From positions 111,843-175,842 of the forward strand of contig CANNZV010001173.1 in the NCBI GenBank assembly GCA_947561585.1: a stretch of 64,000 nucleotides of DNA, written 5' to 3'. The notes beneath the pieces are model-generated. The model made no database searches, was not told the DNA's origin, and worked only from the letters and a program-made list of their open reading frames with translations. This document shows positions 1 through 11,390 of this stretch, piece by piece; position 1 is the stretch's first letter; each line of letters begins with the position of its first letter. Origin of the DNA: Caprella mutica (taxonomy: Eukaryota > Arthropoda > Malacostraca > Amphipoda > Caprellidae). Position numbers and translations under genes: made by a program.

Positions 1-43
1 ACTAATAACAAAAGCAACAATCTAACCCTCATTTGTATTTCGG

Positions 44-110
44 GCCTGAATATTACAGACAACCGAATTACAAAGCTGATCGTTCTAGCTCCTCTTCTAC
101 ATCGACTTGT
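44..110 (+). pseudogene. Truncated exon upstream of Smr exon A (copy 1)
   Basis: This matches the first half of the better preserved exon at 54360-54484. The acceptor AG seen there is changed to GG here, and the second half of the exon, including the donor, is deleted. It is a dead copy. The family is inferred only from its constant position just upstream of the Smr-like exon. Confidence 0.5.
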
Positions 111-463
111 CAGCTCTTGGGTTCCTGATTTGTTAATTCATTATTAAATTAAATATTGTGTTAAAAAAAATCTTTTATCTTGTCGTAATAATGATGGGAA
201 CCAAAAAAATCCTTTGATAACTTTTAACAAGTTGTAGTCAAATATACAGGGTGCTACAGATAGCTCTACACAATTTTGACATAAAATATCAAGCTATAAA
301 TCTTCAATCACTCATACCTGCTAATTATAATCATACATATGAGAAAGTGTGCAAGAGATTCCTGGGCCCGAATTTAACTTTTGTTCTTATGTCAACGAAA
401 AATATTATCTTAACTCGATATTACATCAGGGTAAAATTAACTTGCTTTGGTCTTGTTTACCAG

Positions 464-820
464 ACTGATGGTTCCAAATTATACTTCCCGAAACCTTTTA
501 AAGCAAGTCATGAATTGATAACTACAGACATCTAGGAAATCATCGCCAGGCCTCCCACGTTCAGATTCCAACCTGAACATAGTCAGAAGTTGTGGCAGTG
601 TGACCTACACGGATTTTCAGTTGTGCGAGCTCTTGAAAAAATTCAAGCGTACATCGACTACTACAAACAGTTGGGACAACGTTGACCTTTAAAAATAATC
701 ACAGGCCAAGTAAAGCACTCTTCCGATAATGATTGCCTCACCAAAAAATGGACAGAAAAACTTTTAGTTCTAATGGGAATTGACTATGAATTCATTGGTG
801 TACCTCCTGGAAAAATCTAG
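464..820 (+). pseudogene. Smr-type domain exon A, copy 1 (broken)
   Basis: A candidate 3' splice site (a pyrimidine-rich run ending in CAG at 461-463) precedes a translated stretch beginning TDGSKLYFPKPFK. The conserved core includes WQCDLHGFSVVRALEK and, in another frame, KIITGQVKHSSDN. The DLHG box followed about 40 residues later by a TGxxxHS box is the layout of Smr domains, a nuclease/RNA-binding fold. The copy is broken by an in-frame TAG at about 532 and a one-base insertion near 680 that shifts the frame and exposes a TGA. A TAG ends it at 820. Smr assignment is by motif only. Confidence 0.6.
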
Positions 821-1433
821 TGCTGTAATAAAGTACCATGAAAGTTAAGGAACAAAGCACACATACCTAATAAAAATAATAACTGGTTAATAAAAAACTA
901 TAAGATATGATAGGCATTAAATTAAGTCATACCCAGGTGAGCTTAAAGATTACTGGTTCTTTACGGAAGTGTTTCTAGTTCAGCAGTTTGGGTTTACTTC
1001 ATCCGCTAGTATTGCAGTTCCTGGATATTGTTTTACATTTCAGGTTAATCAATATATCAAGTCTGAGAGTAATTCCGCAGTATTATTAGTTAACTACAGT
1101 AAAGCAATCTTAAAACTTTCAACCTTTAATTTGAATTACCTCTTCGAAATTATGAATTTTTAGTTGTAATTTCCCAATATAATAAAGTTAGATCATTTTT
1201 TCTCTCGAAACTATAATAATCTCATACTTTGGAGGGCTGAACTTTATGTACCTGTACAGAATAGAAAGGATTTCGTCCTATCAGCTAGCTCAGGCCCTAA
1301 GAAAGTTGTTCCTGGCACAATGTTCTTCGATGAAAGAAAATAAAAGACAATTGCAGAAAGATCTCATTCCGAAGGACGCGAGTGACTATAATGCATTCAG
1401 GTAGAACAAACTAACATTGGTGTGGTTTCACAG
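821..1433. other. Non-coding spacer with partial 3'-UTR-like copies
   Basis: No gene is supported. Around 950-1030 there is a partial copy of the sequence that also follows Smr exon B (compare 1800-1880 and 6000-6080), so fragments of the array were duplicated here too. A region near 1300-1400 contains a decayed exon-like segment followed by AG|GTAGAA; it resembles the exon preceding exon B in the other copies. Confidence 0.5.
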
Positions 1434-1830
1434 GCTGATGGGGAAAAGATGGTGTTGCCAATACCATTAAAAAACGGCAAGATTCTTACTACTAAAGATT
1501 TGAAGGAGATGCTAAGAGAACCTCTGTATTTTATCTTCCACCCTGTCCGGGAACAAAAAAATCTGGGTGTGTAACCTCCACGATTTTGCGGTAGTGCACG
1601 CTCTAGAAAAATTAAGAGCAGTTATCAAATATTACAAAAGTTTTGGAGAGAAAGTGACCCTGCAAACAATTACGGGTCAGGGTAGAAACTCTCCTGATAA
1701 TGAGTACCATAGGAAAAATTTCACCAAAAAACTTCCAATTTTAATGGGTATTGAGTTTACATTCTGTAAATTTAACCCGAGCGGGTTAAAAGTTTTTAAG
1801 ACTGGTTCTTTACGGAAGTGTTTCTTGTAA
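1434..1830 (+). pseudogene. Smr-type domain exon B, copy 1 (frameshifted)
   Basis: After an acceptor (TTTCACAG, ending 1433) the sequence encodes DGEKMVLPIPLK, clearly related to the exon A start DGSKLYFPKPFK, then a linker, then VCNLHDFAVVHALEK and TITGQGRNSPDNE in a frame shifted by one base. The DLHG box reads NLHD in this paralogue, so the usual aspartate/glycine pair is altered. The second half is open to a TAA at 1830. Exons A and B are paralogues of one ancestral exon. Copies of B are at 5674, 55816 and 59885. Confidence 0.6.
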
Positions 1831-4433
1831 AATAGTTGTCATTTCACTTGAACTGCTAGAATTGCAGTACCTTGATATTGTTATATTTCAGTGTCTGTAT
1901 ATCACTGTTTAAGGAATTAACAGATAAATAAAGATATGGATCAAATGGAACGCTTTTTAACCATGTAGTTTCAATCTAATAGTGTGATGAAAATATTTTC
2001 ATTTGACAGTATTATTAATTTAGCTCTCAGTCATATATCAAATTCCCAAGTTGATTGACGGTTGGTGTACTATTTCCATTTATTTATTCTAGTCATTGTT
2101 TCATAACACTAGTTCAAAAAGACTAATTTATCACCTGTATTATTATCAATGTGTTTAACCTGAATGATGTGTTAACCACATCTCGTCTTTCATGCAAATG
2201 ATCAGTGCCTTGGTTCAGAGGGGAAAAGTCTCTTTAAGAAGTGATTAGTAAATATTAAATTATCACTCCATTGCAACTAATTAGGTAAAATAAAAGAGAT
2301 CCGATTGTAAATGAGTAAAATAGAGGTCTTATAGGAAAAAAAGTTTAGTTAATTATCAGCATTCCTACTATTGAATCATTGAGAATTACCTTCGCAGAAA
2401 GCAAAAGGTTGTATTTCACCCGGCATTTATTTATTTATAATCTAGTTATTCACATAACTCCAAAAGTATCTAACCAAATTGCCAGAAATTTAGTGTAACG
2501 ATTGATCATTATCCAGTTAATTACATTTAAGTAGCAAACGGGTCAAAGATTTAGGTCAAGGTAATAGGTTAGCAATGGAGAAAGTATGCGCTCTACCGAG
2601 TGCAAGTATTAGAGTTTAGTTTTTCTTCATAATGCATGCTACTACCAATTCCAACTAAAAAGAAAATTTAACTACTTCAAATTGCTAAATTGTCCTGCTT
2701 TCTCTATGGATAAGGTAATCATAAAGTATTAGAGGGCAATTGGTCTACTAAATAAGATTAAATGTAGGTGATAAAAAAGTCTCAATTACTAGTATTTTAA
2801 CATAGTATAAATCTTGTATCAAAAAGAGTACTTGTAAACCTATGTCTATTATCTTTTACAGGATTATTATTCAATTATAAAAATTATTGGCGATTTCGTC
2901 TAACATATTTCCAGAGAACACCGATATGCACTATTGTTTAAACTTTGATATGTTCGCAGCAGGTTTAACTAGGAATTATATTACATCCAGTTTGAATAAG
3001 TCTGTTCAAACCTCGAGTAAATAACTGCTAGATACTAATTATAAAGCGCACACCTCACTGAGTGTGTTTACTCTACGAAGGCTGAGAGTGTAATGACTTG
3101 AAATGCATCAGTTAGCCATGATTACAGCTCTTGTAGAATTATTAGAAATATTTCATCCCGTGACATCCAATCAGAGAACACTTCTTCATGACGTCATCAC
3201 TAGTCTACCTATTTTTCTCCAATTCTCACTAGGACTGATATGCTTTGTTGTTAAGGGCTTTCTTTGGTTTGTCTCATTTTAGGTTTCAATTTAATAGGTA
3301 CTATAAACCTATAAATTATATTGAAGAAATTTAAAATACTCTTGGTATCGATACTTTTTACTGACATCAGAAAAATTACCGATAACAATTCCGATACTTC
3401 GTCCCATCTCTAGTTAACATCAAGAATGAACAAATATTTACATCGTACACTTTGATATTTTAGTAGCTATGTGCTGATAATTTTTAATTTTATAAAAAAA
3501 TTCTAGGATGCACAATAAAGAAACAATTTTGTGAGTGGGATGATCCCCTTATTTGAACATTTAAGTCATAAATTTACCATTAGAAAAAAAAAGATAACAT
3601 AAATGAATAGAAAGAAGGGATTAGATTCAATGAATGAATGCAACATCTACATTACAAAATTAGGAAATTTGAAATACTTGCATAAAAGTATACAAATAGT
3701 TAGCAATAATTCTTCATAAAGAAATAAAATAGATAAAAAATATTGATCAATAAAACCTCTAAGTGTCGAAAGATGACTTTATCGAAGCTTCGCATTTTTT
3801 TTTACTAAGAATTATAATACATTGATAATTTAATTATCAATAAAATTAATTATAATTAATTTTATAATACATTAATAGCATCAACCAAAAAAAAAAAGCC
3901 ATAGTCTTTTTGGAAATTGTTCGAAATTCGAATAACTCGTTTTCTATGGGTCTAATCGAAAAAATGTCACGAACAAAAATGTCTTTGAATTCAATTTCAT
4001 AAATAAGTACAAAGTTTCAGAACCATAACTTTATTAATAAATTTTTTTCAAAATCTGGGGACGGTCCGCTTAACTTAATGTAAATTTGTCGAAACATGTT
4101 CAGTGTTCAATAATGAAAAGTTATAAATTAATTTTACAAAATGTATTCTAGTAATCTTAAATACAACTTTCTCTTAGTTCAATGTAACGAATAACCTTCA
4201 AAATTTACCCATTTTATTAACTTTATAATCATGGGATTGAACTTTGCCAGACGATGTACACCACAAATTGCATCCATATGACATGATTAAAGATAATACG
4301 ACTTATTCAAAGACTTCTATTACGCCAAAACATGATCTTAGCATCCAAAAGCAATTTGAGGGGCTTTCTAATATAACCATTATCAGGTTTATCAATCTAA
4401 TCACAGCACTATTATGAATCTAGTATAGAAAGA
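1831..4433. other. Non-coding repeat-unit sequence
   Basis: No supported gene. 1960-3420 is homologous to 6120-7800 (tandem copy) and to 56200-57790 (block R). 3420-4430 is present only in the first and third repeat units. The motif TCCCATCTCTAG near 3401-3414 and a similar CGCCCATCTCTG at 4961-4973 resemble ends of hAT-type non-autonomous elements read in reverse, but no complete element could be delimited. Confidence 0.5.
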
Positions 4434-4745
4434 ATGATGTACTATCAGAGAAAAGAGTCACTGTGATGATGTACTATCAGAGAAAAGAGTCACTGTGATG
4501 ATGTACTGTCAGAGAAAAGAGTCACTGTGATGATGTACTGTCAGAGAAAAGAGTCACTGTGATGATGTACTATCAGAGAAAAGAGTCACTGTGATGATGT
4601 ACTATCAGAGAAAAGAGTCACTGTGATGATGTACTATCAGAGAAAAGAGTCACTGTGATGATGTACTATCAGAGAAAAGAGTCACTGTGATGATGTACTA
4701 TCAGAGAAAAGTCACTGTGATGATGTACTATCAGAGAAAAGTGTG
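4434..4745. repeat. 32-bp minisatellite, about 10 copies
   Basis: The unit contains GTACTATCAGAGAAAAGAG and repeats every 32 bp (copies start near 4439, 4471, 4503, 4535, 4567, 4599, 4631, 4663, 4695); the last two units are shortened by two bases. Two central copies share an A-to-G change. The same array in block R (58797-58955) has about five copies, so it has changed length since the block duplication. Confidence 0.9.
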
Positions 4746-5087
4746 ATCAGAAATTACAATTATTGTATAATAATTCAATAAAACTATTTTACCTTGTTTA
4801 CATGAAGAACGAAGACGTCGTTATAGGTCTATATGATTTATTAGTATTTAAATTATATAGTAGATGTACTTGGTACTTTAAAATACTTGTACTTTAAAAG
4901 TACTTTCTTATACGAGTACTTGTACTTAGTAGTACTTTAATATTTTCGATGTACTTTTCGCCCATCTCTGCATATAAGTAAGCGTGCCATAGATTCCTGG
5001 GCCGTATTTAACTTGTTCTTTATTTATTGTAATAAAGCAACTCTATTACATTAGTGTGAAATTTACTTATTCGGTCTTTTATTCCAG
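4746..5087. other. Spacer between minisatellite and Smr exon A copy 2
   Basis: Non-coding. It contains an imperfect run of TACTTGTACTTT-like words (about 4865-4960) ending in CGCCCATCTCTG, typical of termini of short hAT-like elements but with no matching partner end or target duplication that I could fix. Confidence 0.4.
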
Positions 5088-5419
5088 GATGATGGTTCAA
5101 AATTATACTTCCCAAAACCTTTTAAAGCAGGGAATTGGTAACTGGCGACATCATGGATATCATCGCTACTCCTCCCATGTTGAGATTTCACTCTGAACAT
5201 GGTCAGAAGATGTGGCAGTGTAACCTACACGGATTTTCAGTAGTGTGCGCTCTCGAACTACTACTAACATTTGGGACAACGTGAACCTTTGAAAATAATA
5301 ACAGGCCAAGGAAAGCACTTTCAGATAAGGATTGCCAAACCAAAGAAAGCACGGTGAAACTTTTAGTTCTAATGGAAATGGAGTATGAATTCGATGGTGA
5401 ACGCTCTGGAGAAAATTAG
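5088..5419 (+). pseudogene. Smr-type domain exon A, copy 2 (broken)
   Basis: It follows an acceptor (TTATTCCAG ending 5087). The start DDGSKLYFPKPFK, the WQCNLHGFSVVCALE box and the ITGQGKHF-like box are recognisable, but the segment between the two boxes has lost several codons and the frame changes. A TAG ends the exon at 5419. It lies at the same relative position in the second tandem unit as 464-820 in the first. Confidence 0.55.
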
Positions 5420-5673
5420 GCCTAATAAAGGGTCAAGGGAGAAACTCTCCCGATAGTGAGTGCCATATCATAAATTTGGTGTCTTTGGCAAGCTCTCGTC
5501 CGCAGAAAGTAAATATTGTTCTTGGCACAATGTTCATCGAATAAAGGAAAATAGACAATTGGAGAAAGCCTGTACCGAAAATCATCCCTGATCTCGTCTA
5601 ACAGGACATGAAAGGACGCGAGTGACTATAATGCATTCAGGTAAAACAAACTAACATTGGTGTGGTTTCACAG

Positions 5674-5992
5674 GCTGATGGGGACAGATGGTGTTGCCAA
5701 TACCATTGAAAAGATTTGAAAGATGCTAAGACAACCTTAAAATTTTATCTTCCACCCTGTCCAGGGAGAAAAGCGTGACCACCACGGTTTTGCGGTGGTG
5801 TACGCTCTACAATTATTAAGAGCAGTTGTCAAATATTACAAAAATTTATGAGAGAAAGTGACCCTGAAAATAAGTACGGGTCAGTGTAGAAAATCTCCCG
5901 ATAATTAGTACCGTACAAAAAATGTCACCAAAATACTTTTAGACCTAATGGGTATTGAGTTTACAGTCTGTAAATTTAACCATGTGGGTTGA
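5674..5992 (+). pseudogene. Smr-type domain exon B, copy 2 (broken)
   Basis: The acceptor TTTCACAG precedes an ADGD-like start related to the other B copies. The middle is heavily deleted, and the DLHG-equivalent box reads through as HHGFAVVYAL in a shifted frame. The end is conserved with the copy at 59885-60231, which terminates at the homologous TGA. It is non-functional. Confidence 0.5.
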
Positions 5993-8401
5993 GTGTTTTT
6001 ATGACTGGTTCTTTACGTAAGGAAGAGTTTCTTCTAAAATTGTTGGCAGCTCACTTGATCCGCTAGTATTGCAATTCCTCTATATTTAACAGTATTTAAA
6101 GACTTTGTTAGCATCTAGAAATATGATAACCATGTAGTTTCAATCTTTCATTGTTGAAATATTTTCATTTGACAGTATTATAAATTTAGCTCTCAGCCAT
6201 ATATCAAATTCCCAAGTTAATTTACGGTTTATGAACTACTGCAATTTATTCATTCTAGTCATCGTTTTATTACACTATAGTTAAAAATAACTAATTTTTT
6301 CACCTGTTTTGTTATCAATGTGTTGAACCTGCATGATGTGTTTGCCACATCCTGTCTTCCATGTAATGAATCAGTGCCTTGGTTCAGAGAGGAAAAGTAT
6401 CGTGAACAATGATTAGGTAACATTAAATTGACACTCCATTGCAACTAATTAGGTAAAATAAAATAGATCAGATAGTAAATAAGTAAAATAGAGGTCTTAT
6501 AGGAAAAAAGTTTCTATATTCCTCCCCATTTCTACTTATATTCTCTTCTGGTTTTATTTGTTATATATTTACGACGGCATTTATTTATTTATCATCTTGT
6601 TTTTGCTCAACTGAAAAACTGTTAACCAAATTGCCTGAAATTTGGTGAAACCACTGGTTAATTGTCAACAGACCTTCTAGTAGAATTTTAGCAGTAACCA
6701 GATCAAAGGTTATTACTATTTATAACTTGACAAGTATTGAACCAATTGCTTGAAGCTTGGTGGAACGATTGATCATTATCCAGTTTGTTAAGTTTTGGGA
6801 ACTGGGCATGCACCTTCATAATGCATGCTGCTACCAATTCCAACTAAAAAGAAAATTTAGCTACTTTAATTGGTCAACCAAATTGAAGATGAAATGTAAG
6901 AGCTTGTACGCGTATTAGTGAAACTGTAGGAGGTGATAAAAAACATTCTTTATTACTAGTATTTTAACATGGTATTCTTGTATCACAAAGAGTACTTTTA
7001 AATCTATGTCAATTATCTTTCACAAGATTATTATTCAATTAAATAAATCAATATCATCGGTGATTTTGTCGAATACATTTCAAAGGCCCACCGATATGCA
7101 CTATTGTTTAAACTTTGATATGTTCGCAGCAGGTTTAACTAGGAATTATATTACATCCAGTTAGAATAGAGTCTGTTCAAACCTCTAAATAACTGCTAGA
7201 TACCAATTATAGAGCGCACACCTCACTGAGTGTGTATACTCTACGAAGGCTGAGAGTTTAATGACATGAAATGCTTCAGTTAGCCATGATTACAGCTCTT
7301 GTAGAATTATTAGAAATATTTCATTTCCGTGACATCCAATCAGAGAACAGTTCTACATGACCCCATCATTGGTCAACCTATTTTTCTCCAATTCTCACTA
7401 GGACTGATATGCTTTGTTGTTAAAGGTTTTCTTTAGTGTATCTCATTTAAAGTTTTGATTCCAATACTACTTTTTACAAGTTACCTCATTACTTCCACGG
7501 CTACCAGGCAGTTCACACCTACAATGAGAGTTCTCATCGATACTCTGGCCCCTTTCATAAGAGTCTCTCACATACCGTCACTGGTGACTATCACAAATTG
7601 CCAAATGTGAAAGGCTCGGCAACTTCAATCCGTCACTGCAAACAACCACGCTAGGAAACCCTCAATCTGAAGATTTCCTTCATCATTTGGATGGTTTAAC
7701 TGCTCAAAAAGGAAGAAACGATCTCTTGAAAAAAATAAAAACGCGTGAGATGTTAACTCGGTATAGAGATGGTACGATATCGAAATTGTAACAGATACCT
7801 AGCTAGATTTTGACTGATGTTTAATAGTTACAATATTGATGCGGGAAAAATCAAGCATTTGTTAAATGTGTTTTAATGGAATCAGCATATTTAATTATGT
7901 ATTAATACATACTCGGATCATCTAAATAATAATTATTAGGGACCCCGCACACGAGCGTTTCTTTGACGCAGCCTGAAATGAACGCAGATGCATGGCCAGT
8001 AGGGTGGAGTTATTTTCATTTTTTTTCAAGTCGTAATAGTGCGGAAAAGTTTCAATTGCATCTGAAAACTATGTGTGTCAAATATATAAAGAAAATATTT
8101 AGGGTGAGCGCCGGTACTTTGAAAATTCGAAAAATTACCTAAAAATCACATTTCGCCTTTTTTTTCAAAAAAATCTCAACACACCTAAAAAATTTGGATA
8201 GGAAGTTGTATTACTGATGAATAGGTCTTACTACTTCAAAATAATATAAATGAAAACTTCTATTTTGTTCAAATACCGAATTGCTAATGCCACTCAAATA
8301 AATACTAAATAGGTACACCGACCAATCAGCGTCGTTCTAACAGACAAGCCCCTAAAAATGGCGCAAAATTGCCTGTCCTGTCAACCAATGGGATACTGTT
8401 A
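5993..8401. other. Non-coding repeat-unit sequence
   Basis: Homologous to 60232-62588 throughout. Small private differences include about 65 bp at 7915-7978 absent from the right copy. That extra piece contains AGGGACCCCGCACACGAGCG, almost the same as the transposon-end repeats at 44563 and 44763, so it may be a fragment of that element family. No open reading frame is convincing. Confidence 0.6.
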
Positions 8402-8407
8402 AATTAT

Positions 8408-8482
8408 CCTCTGTCTGCTTAGGTTCGTTAGGGGAAAACTGAGAAGCGTTCGTGCATTCGTGGTGTGTTCAGTGTGTTTTTA
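8408..8482. repeat. DIRS left inverted terminal repeat
   Basis: 8408-8442 is the reverse complement of the right internal copy at about 39441-39475, differing at few or no positions. The following bases, through GCGTTCGTGCATTCGTGG, recur inverted at about 39648-39680. This is the pairing expected of a DIRS terminal repeat with its internal complementary region. Confidence 0.85.
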
Positions 8483-8954
8483 GCAATCGTGAAGTGTGGT
8501 AACAAAGTGTCAGCTCCTGTTAATATAAACTGTCATAGCTACTACAGCGTGAATTGACAAAAAATAAATTAAATGGAAAGAAAATTATTCCATTTATGAT
8601 TCATTTGTATATACAAATGCAAAATAAAATGAATTCTTGGAAATTTCGGGACTAGTCCCTTTTTCCCATAAGAATTGGCTTACTCTAGGGTAATGCTTGT
8701 GAATGACTGACCCTAGTCTGGATTAAACTCTATTTTATGAATAGTGTTCAAAGGCTACAAGAATTTTGAAACTTTACAATGAACTGAAAATTAAATACCT
8801 ATAATCATTATTTGAATTTCGTTTTCGATTATTAGGAAAGAAACTTACCTTACTATAATTTCTCGATGGAAACTCTAACTTTTGTATAGGTAGCTACTAT
8901 CTCGACAATTATTTGACTTTAATATTCTTGTTAATTGTTTACAGTTCTCTAGTC
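8483..8954. other. DIRS 5' leader with possible intron
   Basis: No ORF of note. The stretch ends in a pyrimidine-rich run and acceptor-like TTGTTTACAG at 8936-8944, just upstream of the likely gag start, so the mRNA may be spliced here. Donor not identified. Confidence 0.4.
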
Positions 8955-10148
8955 ATGTCTTCTGATATTTTGAGTGAAATTATTGACAGCAATGCTGTAC
9001 CAGTTAAAGAAACTAAAACTACTGAAAAAGAAAAAATTAAAACTGGTAGCAAGAATGACTCGAAACGTACGGAAGCCGGTGGTAGTAAGCAGTCCTCTAG
9101 TAGTGCTAATGGAAGTAAATCTACCGATTCTGGAGGTAAGCAGTCTAAACAAACTACTAGCACGGCTTCAAAAAATGATTTTCTAGAAAAACTAGGAAAT
9201 ATCATGGAAAACGGATTTTTAAATTTACAAACTAGTTTGTCTAAACTAGGAGATGATGTGGCAGATAAAATAGCCACCAGGTTCTCTCCATCGAATGAAT
9301 ATGAGGATGTGATTGATCATGATAATGGAGTCGAAGATGTTAGTGATGAAGATTTTGATGATGAAACTGGTGATAAACTTTTTGATTCTATATCAAAGGA
9401 GTTCGCTTCGCCTGAAGTAACTGATCCACCTGCTTCACCAAAAATTGCAAAACTAGTTGACATGATGTTAGGTATGAAGATTAACCCTAAAACGGCAAAG
9501 GAACGCAATGAAAAGTATCATCGACCGGAAAACATTCAATTTCTCTCTGCTCCCAAAGTTAACAAGCAGGTGTGGCTAGGTTTGAAACCTAAGACAAGAG
9601 CAGTTGATGCCCAGTTGCAGGAGGTACAGAAGGAATTCCTTACTAGTGCCATACCTATTGTGAATGCAATTGGTAAATTGAATGATGTCAGGGAAGGAAA
9701 TGGAGATCTTGATTTAGGTCACTTAATACGGACTCTCTCTGATGCTGTGGGATTCATTGGTTCAGCTAATCAGAAAATGGTGCAAAACCGTAGAGATTTT
9801 ATCAAAGAAGATCTCTCTCCTAAACTGAAAGGAATCTGCAGCATGGACGTACCCTTTTCTGGAAATTTTCTATTCGGTGAAAACTTGGTGCAGAACATGA
9901 AGGATATGGCTGAAACTTATAAATTCTCTGAGGATTTGAGAAAATCTCCTACTTTTTCTTACCCTCACCGTGGAAAACTGAGACATGGAATGAATCAGCA
10001 ATATGGATCCCACAGAGGTAGATTCCCTTACGTGGCTAGAGCCCGTGGAGTTAAACGGGAGAGGTTTTTTCCCTATGGCCAAAGAGGAGGCTATCAGTCG
10101 ACGTCATTCAGAGGAAAAAACAAAGAAAGGATTCAGAGGGAGAAGTAG
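8955..10148 (+). CDS. DIRS gag-like ORF1
   Basis: The 397-residue reading starts at the ATG at 8955 (MSSDILSEI). An in-frame upstream ATG at 8913 would add a hydrophobic 14-residue stretch, but an acceptor-like site lies between them, so 8955 is preferred. The N-terminal third is Lys/Ser/Thr rich; a strongly acidic stretch follows (around residues 125-150), and the C-terminus is rich in Arg, Gly and aromatic residues (RGRFPYVARARG), suggesting nucleic-acid binding. No zinc knuckle is seen. The probable role is the structural or RNA-packaging protein of the element, inferred from being the first ORF of a DIRS layout. It ends 17 nt before the RT ORF, in a different frame. Confidence 0.75.
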   Translation: MSSDILSEIIDSNAVPVKETKTTEKEKIKTGSKNDSKRTEAGGSKQSSSSANGSKSTDSGGKQSKQTTSTASKNDFLEKLGNIMENGFLNLQTSLSKLGDDVADKIATRFSPSNEYEDVIDHDNGVEDVSDEDFDDETGDKLFDSISKEFASPEVTDPPASPKIAKLVDMMLGMKINPKTAKERNEKYHRPENIQFLSAPKVNKQVWLGLKPKTRAVDAQLQEVQKEFLTSAIPIVNAIGKLNDVREGNGDLDLGHLIRTLSDAVGFIGSANQKMVQNRRDFIKEDLSPKLKGICSMDVPFSGNFLFGENLVQNMKDMAETYKFSEDLRKSPTFSYPHRGKLRHGMNQQYGSHRGRFPYVARARGVKRERFFPYGQRGGYQSTSFRGKNKERIQREK

Positions 10149-10165
10149 ATTCTGTTCAAGACAGA

Positions 10166-10913
10166 ATGCAGTCGAATGGGGTGAGTCTTAATTTTGGTGG
10201 TAGCATTACAAATTCTTTAGAATTCTGGAAATCCTTCACCAACGATAGTATAATTCATGATATTGTGAGTGGCGTTAACTTGGAATTCGATGGTAAATTA
10301 CCAGCTCAAAAATTTGTGCCAAAACAAATTAGTTGTAATTCTTCTGAATATGATGCCATTACTAATGAACTGACTTCATTCCTTGAAAGAGGAATTATTG
10401 AGAAAACTGAACATTGCGCTAATGAGTTTATTTCGCATATTTTTACTAGACCTAAAAGTGGTGGTAGAGTGCGCATTATCTTAAATCTAACTAAATTGAA
10501 CGAGTTTATCGAGTACAAACATTTCAAAATGGAAACTTTTCCTGCAGCTTTAACTCTTATTGAAAGAAACTACTACATGGGATCAGTAGATTTGAAAGAC
10601 GCTTATTACTCTGTTCCAATTAGTGAAGATCATAGAAAGTACCTTAGATTCTTTTGGGATGGTGTTTTGTATCAATATACATGTCTTCCTAATGGGTTGG
10701 CTAGTGCACCGCGCACTTTCACAAAGTTATTAAAGCCACTGTTTTCTCATCTTAGAAGTATGGGATACTTGTCACTTTATTATTTAGATGATACTCTGTT
10801 GATAGGAGACTCTATTTCTAAATGTAAAGACAATATTGATGAGACGGTTAGTGTCCTGACTAATGCAGGGTTCGTAGTTAATGAAGATAAAAGTGTTATT
10901 TGTCCAACCCGAG
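10166..10913 (+). pseudogene. DIRS reverse transcriptase, 5' portion (interrupted)
   Basis: This is the N-terminal part of an RT. Visible motifs are GRVRIILNLTKLN (fingers), SVDLKDAYYSVPI (first catalytic Asp), LPNGLASAPRTF, and YYLDDTLLIG (the YxDD box, here YLDD). The frame is cut at codon-level precision by the Polinton terminal repeat at 10914 and hits a stop two codons later. It resumes in the same frame at 37335, because insert plus target duplication is 26,421 bp, a multiple of three. No other damage is visible, so the RT was intact when hit. Confidence 0.93.
10908..10913. repeat. Polinton target-site duplication, left copy
   Basis: CCCGAG directly precedes the terminal inverted repeat; the same six bases follow the right terminal repeat at 37329-37334. 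Six base pairs is the duplication length typical of Polintons. Confidence 0.95.
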
Positions 10914-10919
10914 AGTAGT

Positions 10920-11390
10920 GGTATTATGGTACATCTAGCCCCTGCCCCTGGCCGAGGGGGGCACGCGAGGGGGGCAAAATCGGGTGCGTAATTTAATTAG
11001 GTTACAATTTTGTTATCAGATAAGAAATTAGGTTGGATATTTGAAATAAATATTATTTTTGGTAGTATGGTACATCTAGCCCCTGCCCCTGGCCGAGGGG
11101 GGCACGCGAGGGGGGCAAAATCGGGTGCGTAATTTAATTAGGTTACAATTTTGTTATCAGATAAGAAATTAGGTTGGATATTTGAAATAAATATTATTTT
11201 TGGTATTATGGTACATCTAGCCCCTGCCCCTGGCCGAGGGGGGCACGCGAGGGGGGCAAAATCGGGTGCGTAATTTAATTAGGTTACAATTTTGTTATCA
11301 GATAAGAAATTAGGTTGGATATTTGAAATAAATATTATTTTTGGTAGTATGGTACATCTAGCCCCTGCCCCTGGCCGAGGGGGGCACGCG
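10920..11390. repeat. 141-bp tandem units in left TIR
   Basis: Units start at 10920, 11061, 11202 and 11343; the fourth is split by the gypsy element and finishes after 21346. A variant base alternates T, G, T, G along the four units (GGTATTATGG or GGTAGTATGG), so the extra length arose by duplicating a two-unit, 282-bp block. The right TIR has only two units, T then G. Each unit has a GC-rich head (GGCCGAGGGGGGCACGCGAG) and an AT-rich tail. A more diverged unit starts at 21440. Confidence 0.93.

Larger units (their letters stand above)
1..8407. repeat. Block L (left part) of a long direct duplication
   Basis: This stretch matches 54312-62594 in the same orientation with only scattered substitutions and small indels, and the match resumes after the nested transposons at 39763-40355 (versus 62595-63970). 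The window starts inside the duplicated block, so its left edge is not seen. Within the block, 1-4970 and 4970-8407 are themselves older, more diverged tandem copies: compare the region after 2020 with that after 6185, and the region around 3050 with that around 7215. No intact gene is visible; the recognisable content is broken Smr-type exons and non-coding sequence. Confidence 0.9.

Noticed and set aside
4434..4745. CRISPR-like regular array
   Set aside because: Units are contiguous with no unique spacers, and the DNA is eukaryotic; it is a minisatellite.
8939..9277. Antisense ORFs over DIRS gag
   Set aside because: Shadows of the Ser/Lys/acid-biased gag reading frame.
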